DNA of 53,528 nucleotides from Deinococcales bacterium (GCA_025359505.1 JANYHH010000046.1:1-53528); one strand, 5' to 3'; positions 9,363-18,274 are shown, numbered from the stretch's first letter. Notes: generated from the sequence alone by a model not told the origin. Numbers and translations are program-made.

Positions 9363-9620
9363 ATGCCAAGCGTGATCTGGGAGCTGTGGGAGCACGAGGA
9401 GATGGACAATGGCTGCGTGTGCCTGTCGTACTTCGCAAGCGGAGCGCCTGCCCATGATTTGCTACCCAGTCACGCCCGCAAAATCTGGAGCGTGAACGCC
9501 ACTGATCTGATCGACGCGATGACCAAACGCAACCAGCACCTTGGCTGGGGCCCGTACCAACCGATGCTCGACGAATCGGGTCAGCCGTACCCCGCCGACC
9601 TCAAGCCTTACGACACTTGA
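9363..9620 (+). CDS. Small conserved-looking hypothetical protein
   Basis: This 85-residue soluble protein has no recognised domain. It is rich in acidic and aromatic residues (VIWELWEHEEMDNG near the start, LGWGPYQPM near the end) with no signal peptide or membrane span. GC-rich third positions support coding. It overlaps the convergent cyclo-ligase gene by 13 bases at the 3' end. No clear ribosome site precedes the ATG. Function unknown. Confidence 0.55.
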   Translation: MPSVIWELWEHEEMDNGCVCLSYFASGAPAHDLLPSHARKIWSVNATDLIDAMTKRNQHLGWGPYQPMLDESGQPYPADLKPYDT

Positions 9621-10150
9621 ACAATGCCGGATTCCGTGGCGAGTTGCGTCATCGCCACGTCCCACATGTCACACGGCAACGCATCCACGATCAGCGCGTT
9701 CCTCGTCACGCCGACCAACGGGCAATGCAAATGCGGCAGCAAGCGGTCGTAAAACCCGCCGCCGTACCCGAGCCGCGCCCCGCGCTTGGTGAACAGCAAG
9801 CCCGGCACGAGCGCGAGCTGCACCACGTCTGGCTCGAGGGTCAGCGCATCAGCGGGCGGCTCGAGGATGCCGAAACGGTTCTGTATGATCGCGCTTTTGT
9901 ACGGATGCAAGGTCAGAATGCCGCCCGCGCTCGCTCGAGTCGTCAAGAACTGCACATCAGGTAGCGCCCGCACAAGCATCTCGAGATTCGGTTCACCATG
10001 CACAGCGCGGTAGCCCAGCACGATTTGCACCTCGAGCTGACGAATCAGCGTCTCGAGGCGAGCACAGATTTGACTCGAGATGTCTGGAAGGTTAGCGCGG
10101 GTGCGCCGCGCCCAGACGCGCAGACTGGCTTTGTCCGGCTCGAGGGTCAC
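9608..10150 (-). CDS. 5-formyltetrahydrofolate cyclo-ligase
   Basis: The roughly 180-residue enzyme converts 5-formyl-THF to 5,10-methenyl-THF using ATP, returning stored folate to one-carbon metabolism. The family hallmark GARLGYGGGFYDRLLP is intact near residue 130, with LVPGLLFTKRG just before it. The frame is open to 10,189, but the first codons there fall in a dispersed palindromic repeat (10,174-10,207). The GTG at 10,150 is therefore the more credible start. It lies next to mltG on the same strand, a linkage also seen in other bacteria. Confidence 0.85.
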   Translation of the reverse strand: MTLEPDKASLRVWARRTRANLPDISSQICARLETLIRQLEVQIVLGYRAVHGEPNLEMLVRALPDVQFLTTRASAGGILTLHPYKSAIIQNRFGILEPPADALTLEPDVVQLALVPGLLFTKRGARLGYGGGFYDRLLPHLHCPLVGVTRNALIVDALPCDMWDVAMTQLATESGIVQVS

Positions 10151-10173
10151 GGGGTTGGCTCGTGCGGTTCTCG

Positions 10174-10207
10174 CGTTGCACGGGCGCACAGTGGTGCGCC
10201 CCTACGG
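10174..10207. repeat. Dispersed GTTGCACGGGCG...CGCCCCTAC palindromic repeat
   Basis: CGTTGCACGGGCG, a hairpin formed by GGGCGCAC/GTGCGCCC, then CCCTACG lies in the gap between the cyclo-ligase and mltG genes. The same unit with a different loop stem recurs at 18,275-18,306, and a related GTAGGGGCGAGG...CCTCGCCCC form lies at 18,344-18,375. This is a small REP- or MITE-like intergenic family. Confidence 0.75.
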
Positions 10208-10283
10208 ATTGAAACCCATGTTGCTCGAGGCGTTGTTGGTAACAGCCGCTCGCTCCTACGGTTTAATGCAAACGCTCGAGGCA

Positions 10284-11282
10284 TCAGCGGTACTTTTCCA
10301 CGTCCCGCAAGTGACTGGCAAAATCGGTGTTCGGGCGAAACTCGCCTTTCAAACCGTGCACGAAGTACAGCCACGGCTTGCCAGCTCCAGATTTGCGGCT
10401 CGCAGTCAGGATCGCCTCGAGCGCGGCCTCGCCCGGATTACCGATTGGCGTCGGCGGCAAGCCCTTGCGGGTGTAACTGTTGTACGGCGTGTCGTTGGTA
10501 AAATCCCCAGCGCGGCGATTGAGCTGATTGAGTTTTTTGTTCAGCCCATAAGCAATCGTCGGGTCGGATTGCAGCGGCATTCCAACGTCCAAACGGTTAA
10601 GAAAAATCCCCGCGACCGTCGGCATTTCACTGACTTTCCCGGCTTCGACCTGCACGATACTGGCCAGCGTCACCCACTGGTACACGCTCAGTTTTAGCGC
10701 CTCGAGTTGCTTCCGGCGAGCGGGCGTGACCTCGCGCTCGAAGCGCTGCGTCAGGGTTTGGGCGATTTGAACGGCGCTCGTTTCTGGTCTGAATGGGTAG
10801 GTCGCGGGAAATAAAAACCCCTCCAAACTGGCCGCGCCCGTCGTGTACGGCAGCAGCTTGGTAGCGCGAAACGCCGTTTCAACCTCGGCGCGGGTGGAGA
10901 GTTTCAGCTCCTCGAGCCGCGTGACGATCTCACTCACTCGGTAGCCTTCGGGGATCACCAAGCGAATCTCACGCGGGCGACCGCGCCCAGCGAGCCTCTG
11001 AGCCACCGCGAAATTATCCTGCGAACCGCTCAGGTCGTAAAACCCCTCGCGGATGCGGCGATCCGCGCCCGTGTAGCGCATCACCAGTCCGAACACGAAA
11101 CCCGATCTGACGACGCGCTGAGCCTCGAGCGCTGACGCAATCTCGGTCACGCCCATACCGGGCCCCACCTCGAGCGTGACCTTGCCCGTTCCCGTTGGCG
11201 CGAGCAGGTACGCCGCCAGCGCCCCGCCCGCCAGCAGCAACGCCAATATGACACCAAATACCAATCCAAAAACGCGACGCAT
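10284..11282 (-). CDS. mltG: Endolytic transglycosylase MltG (YceG-like)
   Basis: The 332-residue protein is an inner-membrane lytic transglycosylase that cuts nascent glycan strands and sets peptidoglycan chain length. One N-terminal span (about 7-27) is followed by a LysM-like region (about 35-110) and the YceG catalytic domain. The catalytic Glu is E213 in ASIVQVEAG. The family signatures PLQSDPTIAYGL and YNSYTRKGLPPTPIGNPG are complete. Length is normal for the family. It is divergent from lepB with about 70 bp between the starts. Confidence 0.93.
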   Translation of the reverse strand: MRRVFGLVFGVILALLLAGGALAAYLLAPTGTGKVTLEVGPGMGVTEIASALEAQRVVRSGFVFGLVMRYTGADRRIREGFYDLSGSQDNFAVAQRLAGRGRPREIRLVIPEGYRVSEIVTRLEELKLSTRAEVETAFRATKLLPYTTGAASLEGFLFPATYPFRPETSAVQIAQTLTQRFEREVTPARRKQLEALKLSVYQWVTLASIVQVEAGKVSEMPTVAGIFLNRLDVGMPLQSDPTIAYGLNKKLNQLNRRAGDFTNDTPYNSYTRKGLPPTPIGNPGEAALEAILTASRKSGAGKPWLYFVHGLKGEFRPNTDFASHLRDVEKYR

Positions 11283-11352
11283 GATGTAAGTAGTTTACTG
11301 GCCGCTCGAGCCGCGTGCTTCTCACCCTCACGCCGTAGAATCCGTGCATCTG

Positions 11353-12078
11353 ATGTCCGCGCCCGAAGACTCCCAAGCTGCACCGCTCGAAGGGGCGACC
11401 TCGAGCCAAGCCGCACTGCCAGCACCCAGCCCCTCGAGCCAAGCGAAGAAACCCGCCCCGCTGTGGCGGCGCTTCCTGCGCGAAGTGGTGCTGGAAACTC
11501 TGCTGCCCGCGTGGTTGGTGATTACCTTCGTCGCCATTCCCGTCGGCGTGCGCGGCGAAAGCATGAACCCGACGCTAGAAAGTGGCGATTACCTGATCGT
11601 CCTGAAAACCGAGCGCTGGCTGAGCGCATGGGGGATTCGCCCCAACTACATCAGTCGCGGCGACATTATCGTCACCAAAGCGCCCGAAGACAATCCAGCC
11701 AGCAGCGAACCACTGCCGAGTTACCTCGAGACCCTGCCCGTGCTGGGCTTGGTGAACTGGGATTTTTTGCGCGACCTGCGCTTTCGTCCGTATTTGATTA
11801 AGCGCGTGATCGGCGTGCCCGGTGACACCGTGGAAGTTAAGGCGGGCGTCGTCTACATCAGCGGCGCGAAACTGACCGAAACCTACACGACCACCGCTCG
11901 AGGCGTGGACGACGCGCCCGTCACGGTCGTGCGCCCCAATACTTTTTACGTGATGGGCGATAACCGCACGCGAGGCTCGAGTCTGGATTCAAGGGCCTTC
12001 GGGTTGGTGCGCGGCAGTGATGTGGCTGGGCGGGCGGTGCTGCGGTTGTGGCCACTGAACCGAATCGGTCAGCCTTGA
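11353..12078 (+). CDS. lepB: Signal peptidase I
   Basis: The 241-residue type I signal peptidase removes Sec/Tat signal peptides at the outer face of the cytoplasmic membrane. A Pro/Ala/Ser-rich cytosolic tail (1-37) leads into one membrane span (about 45-65). The catalytic serine is S70 in RGESMNPTL and the general-base lysine is K150 in LIKRVIGVPGD. The C-terminal box GDNRTRGSSLDSR is intact. The frame is also open from a GTG at 11,344; the ATG at 11,353 is preferred. Confidence 0.92.
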   Translation: MSAPEDSQAAPLEGATSSQAALPAPSPSSQAKKPAPLWRRFLREVVLETLLPAWLVITFVAIPVGVRGESMNPTLESGDYLIVLKTERWLSAWGIRPNYISRGDIIVTKAPEDNPASSEPLPSYLETLPVLGLVNWDFLRDLRFRPYLIKRVIGVPGDTVEVKAGVVYISGAKLTETYTTTARGVDDAPVTVVRPNTFYVMGDNRTRGSSLDSRAFGLVRGSDVAGRAVLRLWPLNRIGQP

Positions 12079-12205
12079 GGTGATCTGCTGCGGATGGCTC
12101 GAGGACGATGGACACGATATCGTCTGATGCTCAAGATTCGCACCTCTTCGGATCAGTTTAAGCAGTCAAGCGTCTCTGACACGTGATTTCGACTTTGCTG
12201 GTGGC

Positions 12206-12320
12206 CACTCTCACCCCGCCGCTGCGCGTCGGCCCTCTCTCGTTTCACGAAAGAGGGCACATTGTTGTGCAACTCGGCTCCCTTCTCTCGCTGGCGAGAG
12301 AAGGGTTGGGGATGAGAGTG
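12206..12320. repeat. Long inverted-repeat element (CCCTCTC...GAGAGGG family)
   Basis: CACTCTCACCCC at 12,206 pairs with GGGGATGAGAGTG ending at 12,320. Between them are hairpins CCCTCTCTCGTTT/AAAGAGGG and CCCTTCTCTCG/CGAGAGAAGGG. It sits in the 342-bp gene-free gap between the convergent lepB and ABC-F genes (12,079-12,420), which otherwise holds nothing recognisable. Related units lie at 27,369-27,512 and 29,699-29,803. It may also act as a bidirectional terminator. Confidence 0.75.
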
Positions 12321-12420
12321 GCGTGCAGGACGGTGCTTTTGTCTCACTCAACAAAGTAAATTCCTTAAACTGATGCTGATGAACCGACTACAAACACGAC
12401 GCTCGAGAACTCCCCACGTT

Positions 12421-14028
12421 TTAACGCAGCTCCTCGAGAACCGCGCCGTCTTCCACGCGCCAAATCGTCGTGGCGAGCGTGTCTATCAGACGGCGGTCGT
12501 GCGACGCGAACAGCACTGTGCCAACGTAATCGCCCAGCAGCCGCTCGAGGGCAGCGATGGCGTCTGTGTCCAGATTATTGGTCGGTTCGTCCAGCACCAG
12601 CAGGTGCGCTCTGGTCACGCTGAGCCGCGCCAGCGACAAGCGCGTGCGCTGACCACCGCTGAGGCTCGAGATCGGGCGCTTGGGGTCTTTGGGCAAGCCC
12701 AGACTCGCCAGCAGCGCGTACAACGCCCGCATCTCGAGCGCTCCGTTTGCCCCCAGCAGCGCGTCCTCGAGCGTCGCGTGTTGGTTTAGCTCCTCGGTGT
12801 TCTGCCCCGCCCAGTAAACCTGTAAGCCAACACCGCGCCGGATGCTGCCTGCGCTCGGCTCGAGCTGCCCGAGAATGCTGAGCAGCAACGTGGATTTACC
12901 GCCACCGTTCGCACCGACCAAGGCGACCCGCTGACCGCGCCGCAAGTGCAAGTTCACACCATTCAGAATCACGCGCTCGCCTCGAGTCAACATCACATCC
13001 TCGAGCGTCAGGACTTCGTTGGGCCCGTGCGCGGCTGGCTCGAGTTTAATGCGGGTCATGAACTGATCCTCGAACGGTTTCTGTGCTTCACCCAAGTGTT
13101 CAATGCGAGACTCGAGCGCCAATGCCCGCCGACCGCTTTTGTGCGACCCGCGATTGGCGAGGTGACTGGCGGTCATGGCATCGCGGCTTCCCACGCGGTG
13201 CTTGTTCTCAGAACGCGAGGCTTGCTGAACAGCCAATTGCGCCTCGCGCTGCAACTGCTCCCGCTTGCGCTCGTGCGCTCCAAAGGCGATCTTCGCCGCC
13301 TCGAGCCGCACCTGTTTTTCCAGCATCGCCTGCGTGAAATTGCCCGGATAGGCACTGAGCTTGCCGCGCTCCAACTCATAGCAGCGCGTGACCGTCGCAT
13401 CCAGAAACGCCCGGTCGTGCGAGACGATCAGAAACCCCGCGTTTGAGCCAGTGATCCAATCCTCGAGCCACCGCAGACTGTCCAGATCAAGGTGATTGGT
13501 CGGTTCGTCCAGCAGGTAAAAGTCGCTCGGCTCGAGCAGCAACCGCGCCAGCAACGCCCGGCGCGTCTGACCGCCCGACAAGGCGTGACTGTGCATCGAC
13601 CCGTGTAGCTCGAGGCCGGCGAGAATTTCCTCGGCTCTGATTTCCAGCTCGTACCCGAGTGCCACGCGGTAGGCTTCCTCGGCGGCGCTGAACATCTCGA
13701 GATTTGCAGGGCTGGGATTGCTGAGGTTGACTTGCGCGACCTCGAGTTGCTGCTTCAAGTGGCGCTGCGCTTCTGGCATTACTGCTTCGCGCAGGCTGCC
13801 GCCGTGCAGCGTACCGCGCTGCGCGAGGTACGCCACTGAGCCGCGCCGCAATACCTCACCCGCGTCTGGTGCGTCCAGACCAGCGATGATCCGTAGCAAT
13901 GTGGTTTTGCCGCTGCCGTTGCGACCCAAAAGCGCCACGCGCTCCGCGCCGTGCAGCTCGATGGTGATGTCTTCAATGATTGTAGTGTCACCAAATCGTT
14001 TGGTGACGCGGTGCGTTTGCAGATTCAC
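12421..14028 (-). CDS. ABC-F family ATPase (ribosome-associated)
   Basis: The soluble 535-residue protein has two ABC cassettes and no membrane span, the ABC-F architecture. Members act on ribosomes as translation factors or antibiotic-target protectors. Cassette 1 has GRNGSGKTT, LSGGQTRRALLARLL and YLLDEPTNHLD; cassette 2 has GANGGGKST, LSGGQRTRLSLARL and LVLDEPTNNLD. A charged linker (about 225-290) lies between them. The GTG at 14,028 follows a GGAGG site six bases upstream and fits better than the ATG at 14,067. Whether it is a housekeeping or a resistance member is not decidable here. Confidence 0.88.
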   Translation of the reverse strand: MNLQTHRVTKRFGDTTIIEDITIELHGAERVALLGRNGSGKTTLLRIIAGLDAPDAGEVLRRGSVAYLAQRGTLHGGSLREAVMPEAQRHLKQQLEVAQVNLSNPSPANLEMFSAAEEAYRVALGYELEIRAEEILAGLELHGSMHSHALSGGQTRRALLARLLLEPSDFYLLDEPTNHLDLDSLRWLEDWITGSNAGFLIVSHDRAFLDATVTRCYELERGKLSAYPGNFTQAMLEKQVRLEAAKIAFGAHERKREQLQREAQLAVQQASRSENKHRVGSRDAMTASHLANRGSHKSGRRALALESRIEHLGEAQKPFEDQFMTRIKLEPAAHGPNEVLTLEDVMLTRGERVILNGVNLHLRRGQRVALVGANGGGKSTLLLSILGQLEPSAGSIRRGVGLQVYWAGQNTEELNQHATLEDALLGANGALEMRALYALLASLGLPKDPKRPISSLSGGQRTRLSLARLSVTRAHLLVLDEPTNNLDTDAIAALERLLGDYVGTVLFASHDRRLIDTLATTIWRVEDGAVLEELR

Positions 14029-14226
14029 GCTGACCTCCAACGAGACGCCGCCCTCTTGGGAGGGCATGACCGGCCGTTATTGGGTTTAGCGCAAACGCAT
14101 CAGGTGGACAGCTCCTGTGAATGGAGGAAAGAAAATCCCGCGACCAAGCTCGCGATGATCGTGAAGATTTTACACGCTCCTCGAGCCGATTCGCATCCGT
14201 CAAACGGCTTGGATAAGCTGAAAAGC

Positions 14227-14709
14227 GTGACCAACCCGTTCACCCCCAGAGCACTCAAGGTTGCTGACCTCAGCCTAGCCGCCACGCTGCTCGAGGCCGC
14301 GATTTCCTCATCACCGCATTACAACGCGGTCGCCAAGCTCGAGGAAATCGCCGCGCACAGCGCTGAAAATCTAGCCGCGAATCTCAAGCTGGATGCGCTG
14401 AGTGCGATAGGATTGTTTGAAGGCGACCAGCTTGTGGGCTTGATTGTCTCGAGCGTCGACGCAGGGTTGCTGTGGCTGGGTTGGATCATCGTTGGTGAAA
14501 ACTGGCGCGGACGCGGGCTGAGCCACTTGCTGATGCAAGCTTTTGAAGCGGGTGCGACGCAGCGCGGGGCGCACAAAATCTGGTGCGACTCACGGGTAGG
14601 CAACAGCGCTAGCCAGCACCTGCTCGAGCAGCACGGGTATGTTGTGGCGGTCACGCTCTTTTCTCATTGGTACGGGCTGGATTACTACTTGTGGGAGAAG
14701 CGGATCTAA
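14227..14709 (+). CDS. GNAT-family N-acetyltransferase
   Basis: The roughly 160-residue protein has the GNAT fold. Motif A, the acetyl-CoA pyrophosphate loop, appears as ENWRGRGLSHLLMQAF, and a C-terminal segment, SASQHLLEQHGYV, is typical of motif B. Substrate is unknown. The start is placed at GTG 14,227; in-frame codons further upstream run toward the divergent ABC-F gene and look non-coding. The 190 bp after its stop hold a possible short remnant on the minus strand but no gene. Confidence 0.75.
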   Translation: MTNPFTPRALKVADLSLAATLLEAAISSSPHYNAVAKLEEIAAHSAENLAANLKLDALSAIGLFEGDQLVGLIVSSVDAGLLWLGWIIVGENWRGRGLSHLLMQAFEAGATQRGAHKIWCDSRVGNSASQHLLEQHGYVVAVTLFSHWYGLDYYLWEKRI

Positions 14710-14898
14710 ATACCTGCTATCAAATCAGCACGGTAAACGGTTTAAGCCTTTCTGTCACCGACTTCAAACCCTGCTGTCCGAGCATCGGTAAGAACGTATC
14801 CGCATCCATGGCTGGATACTTCATCGGGATCGAGTTGTGGTGGCAGTGTCAGCGTCCTAAAAGCACTTTACTCGAGATTCACATACGCGAATGAATCT

Positions 14899-15984
14899 TC
14901 ACCTTGGCAAGCGCGGCGTAACCGTGACTTTGAGTTGCACGGGTTTTTTGTTGCGCCAGACGGTCAGCGTCAGCACCTGCCCGGGGCGGCGCTTGGCGAT
15001 TTCTTGAATCGTATCAAAGCGCCCCTGCACGGCTTTGCTGTCCACCTTCAAAATGATGTCACCCAGCCGTTTGAGCTTGCCGTCGCTGCTGATCTCCGAA
15101 GGCTGCAAGCCAGCCTTCGCGCCCGCACCGTCGGGTTCGACATCCATCACCAGAGCACCGCGTGAACTGCTCAAACCAACCGCCTCGAGCGCGAATGGCT
15201 CGAGTTCGCTGACATCTTTCAGGGTCGCGCCGAGCTGCCCACGCTGCGAGCGCCCGAAGCGCTCGAGGTCGCTTAAACTTTGCTGCACGAGGTTGCTGGG
15301 GATGCCCAGTCCGACCTTGCCGGTCGCGGTGATGGTTGACTCTAAGTTCGCGTCGACCACACCGATCAGGTTGCCTTTGCTGTCCAGTATCGGCCCGCCG
15401 CTGTTGCCGCCCTCAATGTTGGCGTCGGTCAGGAGCATCTCGGGGATTTCCACGCCGATGTCGTCGTTGAACTCCTCGATGCGGTTAAAGCTGCTGACCA
15501 CACCGACGGAAACGTTGTTGGGTTTCTTCAGCGGTGCGCCCAAGATAATGGCTTTCTGACCGGGCAACACGTCGCCCGAATTGCCGAATTTGACCACGGC
15601 CGGCGCGGTCACGCCGCTGACGCGCAGCACGGCGATGTCGATACCGGGATCGTAGGCTTCAATCGTCACCGGGAACTGCCGCCCGTCGGACAGTTGCACA
15701 CGGATCGACACGGGCGAGTTGTTGATCGCGTGGTAATTGGTGACGATCAGGTTGGGCTTATAGAAGAATCCGCTCGAGAAGAAGTTTGGGTCTTCGCCCT
15801 GCGGCACGGCTTCCGGCGCACTTTTGGCGATCACCATCACGACAGATTTCAACGTGCGATTGCGAATCTCGACGGTGTTGATCTCATCGGGTGTGACGAG
15901 CTTGGATTGCGCGGTGGTCAGCCCAGTGTAGTACCCCGCGCCGAGCGCCAAAATAAAAGCCAGCAGCACTCCTAAGCGCCACAT
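14899..15984 (-). CDS. HtrA/DegP-like membrane-anchored serine protease
   Basis: The 361-residue S1C protease has an N-terminal anchor or signal (about 3-22), a trypsin-like domain and one PDZ domain (about 255-355). The catalytic triad is H85 (NYHAINN), D116 (DIAVLRV) and S195 (EGGNSGGPI). Proteins of this type degrade or refold misfolded envelope proteins. The ATG at 15,984 follows GAGGTGAG by five bases; a frame open to 16,059 adds residues without a ribosome site. The PDZ carries GDIILKVDSKAVQ, with the usual carboxylate-binding loop upstream. Confidence 0.9.
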   Translation of the reverse strand: MWRLGVLLAFILALGAGYYTGLTTAQSKLVTPDEINTVEIRNRTLKSVVMVIAKSAPEAVPQGEDPNFFSSGFFYKPNLIVTNYHAINNSPVSIRVQLSDGRQFPVTIEAYDPGIDIAVLRVSGVTAPAVVKFGNSGDVLPGQKAIILGAPLKKPNNVSVGVVSSFNRIEEFNDDIGVEIPEMLLTDANIEGGNSGGPILDSKGNLIGVVDANLESTITATGKVGLGIPSNLVQQSLSDLERFGRSQRGQLGATLKDVSELEPFALEAVGLSSSRGALVMDVEPDGAGAKAGLQPSEISSDGKLKRLGDIILKVDSKAVQGRFDTIQEIAKRRPGQVLTLTVWRNKKPVQLKVTVTPRLPR

Positions 15985-16205
15985 GAACTCACCTCGAGTT
16001 GGGAAGGCTCGAGTGAACGTGCGAAAGAGCTGATCTGTGTACACATAAGGGGCGCTCACCTCGAGCTAAAGGGGCTGAACATCGGGTCGCAATTGACCTT
16101 TTCATCGCTCATAGTACCGCGCTCAAGTTGCTTTCTGTCGCTACCAGATGAAAGCAGTCTGTGAGTTGTGAGTACGCCTGCACTGGAGCGGCTAGACTCG
16201 AGGGC

Positions 16206-17483
16206 ATGGTGAACGCGGTGATGCTTGGGGCGGGCAACAGAGGCTTTGATGTCTACGGCAGGTACGCGCTCGAGCACGCCTCGGGGCTTTGCTTCGTGGC
16301 GGTGGCTGACAGAAATCCCGCGAAGCTCGAGCGGTTTGGTGCGGCGCACAATATCCCAGTGTCGGCACGGTTTTTGGATTGGCGCGAAGCCGTAAGATTC
16401 GCGCAAGATCAGCAGCTCGAGGCGGCATTCGTGTGCCTGCCGGACGCGCTGCACGATGATGCAGCAATCGCTTGTCTGGAAGCTGACCTGCACGTGATGC
16501 TCGAGAAGCCCGCCGCGAATACGCTGGCTGGCACGCGGCGCGTGTTGCGGGCGATGGACGCCTCGAGCCGCGTGGTGATGCTGGGGTACGTGCTGCGCTT
16601 CACGCCGTTTTTTCAGACCCTCCAGCGCGTGATTCAGAGCGGCGCACTGGGGCAGGTCGTGACTATGGATTGGCGCGAGAACGTCTCCAGCATGCACTAT
16701 GCCCACAGCTACGTGCGCGGCAATTGGCGCAACGTGCTCGAGTCCAGCCCGATGATTTTAGCCAAATGCTCGCACGATCTGGATTTACTGAGCTGGCTGA
16801 CGGGTTTGCAGGTGACACGCGCCTCGAGCTTCAGTGGGTTACAGCACTTCAGGGCGGAGCACGCTCCAGAGGGCGCACCGAGGCGCTGTCTCGAGGGTTG
16901 CCCCGTGGCGGAGACTTGCGCGTTTTACGCGCCGAAGGTTTACCTGACGGACAATACCGGCTGGCCCGCCAGTGTCATCAGCGCAGACTCGAGCCTTGAC
17001 GCCAGACGCGCTGCGCTGGGGACGGGCCCGTATGGGCGCTGCGTCTATCACTGCGATAACGATGTAGTGGATCACCAAGTCGCTGTCATGGAGCTGACAG
17101 GAGGCGCAAGCGCGACCTTTGCGATGCACGGTCACAGCGGCGAGGAGGGGCGCACGTTGCGGATCGACGGCACATTGGCGACCCTGCGCGGCGTGTTCAG
17201 CGCCACGAAGCAGGAGTTGCGTTTGGAACGGCACGATGTCGAAACGGCGCTGTCTGGTGCGGGTGAGCTGATCCCGATTGAAGCCGCGCCGGGCATGAGC
17301 GGCGCGGGTCACGGCGGCGGCGATCTGGGCTTGACGCAAGCCTTCGTCGAAGCGGTGCAGCAGGGCACTCGAGCCGACCCAACGCAGTATTTGGAAAGTC
17401 ACCTGCTGGCGTTCGCGCTCGAAGACTCGAGGCTAAATGGCGGGCGCGTCGTTGACCTCGAGCGGTTCAGGGCAAGCGAGTAA
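16206..17483 (+). CDS. Gfo/Idh/MocA-family NAD(P)-dependent oxidoreductase
   Basis: The 425-residue enzyme has an N-terminal Rossmann fold with VMLGAGNRGFDVYGRY, and VVMLGYVLRFTPFF shortly after the catalytic-type motif LEKPAAN (about 105-111). A central domain carries a cysteine-containing insert (about 220-285: CLEGCPVAETCAFYAP ... CVYHCDNDVVDH), whose CxxC-like spacing suggests bound metal. Members oxidise or reduce sugars, inositols or related alcohols. It is monocistronic between the htrA-like gene and the Nudix regulator promoter. Sugar substrate unknown. Confidence 0.85.
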   Translation: MVNAVMLGAGNRGFDVYGRYALEHASGLCFVAVADRNPAKLERFGAAHNIPVSARFLDWREAVRFAQDQQLEAAFVCLPDALHDDAAIACLEADLHVMLEKPAANTLAGTRRVLRAMDASSRVVMLGYVLRFTPFFQTLQRVIQSGALGQVVTMDWRENVSSMHYAHSYVRGNWRNVLESSPMILAKCSHDLDLLSWLTGLQVTRASSFSGLQHFRAEHAPEGAPRRCLEGCPVAETCAFYAPKVYLTDNTGWPASVISADSSLDARRAALGTGPYGRCVYHCDNDVVDHQVAVMELTGGASATFAMHGHSGEEGRTLRIDGTLATLRGVFSATKQELRLERHDVETALSGAGELIPIEAAPGMSGAGHGGGDLGLTQAFVEAVQQGTRADPTQYLESHLLAFALEDSRLNGGRVVDLERFRASE

Positions 17484-17496
17484 GCCAAGCGGCTAA

Positions 17497-17532
17497 TTGA
17501 CTTCGCTGCAACTTGCATATATGCTTATTGCA
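17497..17532 (+). promoter_or_regulatory. Promoter with overlapping palindromic operator of Nudix regulator
   Basis: TTGACT (17,497-17,502), a 17-base spacer and TATGCT (17,520-17,525) form a sigma70-like promoter. A 26-bp imperfect palindrome (17,507-17,532) overlaps it, with outer arms TGCAA/TTGCA and core GCATATATGC; 10 of 13 arm positions are symmetric. The position suits autorepression by the Nudix-wHTH regulator that starts 17 bases downstream. No second copy was noticed near the NADAR gene. Confidence 0.6.
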
Positions 17533-17549
17533 GATAAGGAGCTGATCCC

Positions 17550-18251
17550 ATGCCGCGCCGCCCCTCCAAAGCCGAACTCGAGTTCCTCCGCACTTACAAC
17601 GCCGACGAGTTCCCGCACCCCAGCGTCAGCGTCGACGTGGCGCTGCTGACCGCTCGAGGCGACGCGCTCGAGGTCTTCTTGGTGCGCCGCACCGAACATC
17701 CTTATAAAAACGATTGGAGCTTACCCGGCGGTTTCGTGCAACTCGAGGAAAGCTTGGAGGACGCCGCTGCCAGATTGCTCGAGGCGAAAACTGGTTTACG
17801 CGAAGTTTTCTTGGAGCAGCTCTACACCTTCGGCGCGGTGGGGCGCGACCCGCGCACCCGCGTCATCAGCGTCGCGTACTACGCACTCGTGCCGCTCGAG
17901 CAATTGGCTAAGCTCACGGTCAGCGACGCTCGAGGCTTGATGCCCGTGACAGAGGCTTTACAGACAGCACTGGCGTTCGATCACAACGCGATTTTAGAGC
18001 GCACCTTAGATCGGCTGCGCGGACGCGTCGAGTACAGCCCAATTGGATTTGAACTGCTGCCCACGCAATTCACCTTACGCGAACTGCAAACGCTGCACGA
18101 AACGATTCTCGGCAAAAAGCTCAACAAAGACGCGTTCAGACGCAAGATTCTCGCTCGAGGTCAGCTCGAGGCGACGGGCGAACTCGAGGTTGGAATGGGG
18201 TTTCGTCCAGCGGAGTATTACCGACACGCGAGGTCGGGGAAAGCGGGTTGA
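17550..18251 (+). CDS. Nudix-winged-helix transcriptional regulator, NrtR-like
   Basis: The 233-residue protein joins an N-terminal Nudix domain (about 20-150) to a C-terminal winged helix (about 165-225, FTLRELQTLHETILGKKLNKDAF region). That is the NrtR layout: a repressor of NAD metabolism that binds ADP-ribose or related ligands. The Nudix box GGFVQLEESLEDAAARLLEAKTGL departs from REUxEExGU (RLLEAKTG), suggesting weak or absent catalysis. The PnuC/NadR genes downstream support an NAD role. A plain ADP-ribose-type Nudix hydrolase is the alternative. An AAGGAG ribosome site precedes the ATG. Confidence 0.78.
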   Translation: MPRRPSKAELEFLRTYNADEFPHPSVSVDVALLTARGDALEVFLVRRTEHPYKNDWSLPGGFVQLEESLEDAAARLLEAKTGLREVFLEQLYTFGAVGRDPRTRVISVAYYALVPLEQLAKLTVSDARGLMPVTEALQTALAFDHNAILERTLDRLRGRVEYSPIGFELLPTQFTLRELQTLHETILGKKLNKDAFRRKILARGQLEATGELEVGMGFRPAEYYRHARSGKAG

Positions 18252-18274
18252 TTGGGTGGATTGGTCGTTCCACC

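Noticed and set aside
10080..10697. Plus-strand 205-codon frame
   Set aside because: It is antisense to mltG and the cyclo-ligase gene and runs through a dispersed repeat.
14726..14860. Minus-strand fragment ending MDADTFLPMLGQQGLKSV...
   Set aside because: It may be the tail of a decayed gene, but it is short, lacks an upstream continuation and matches no family I recognise.
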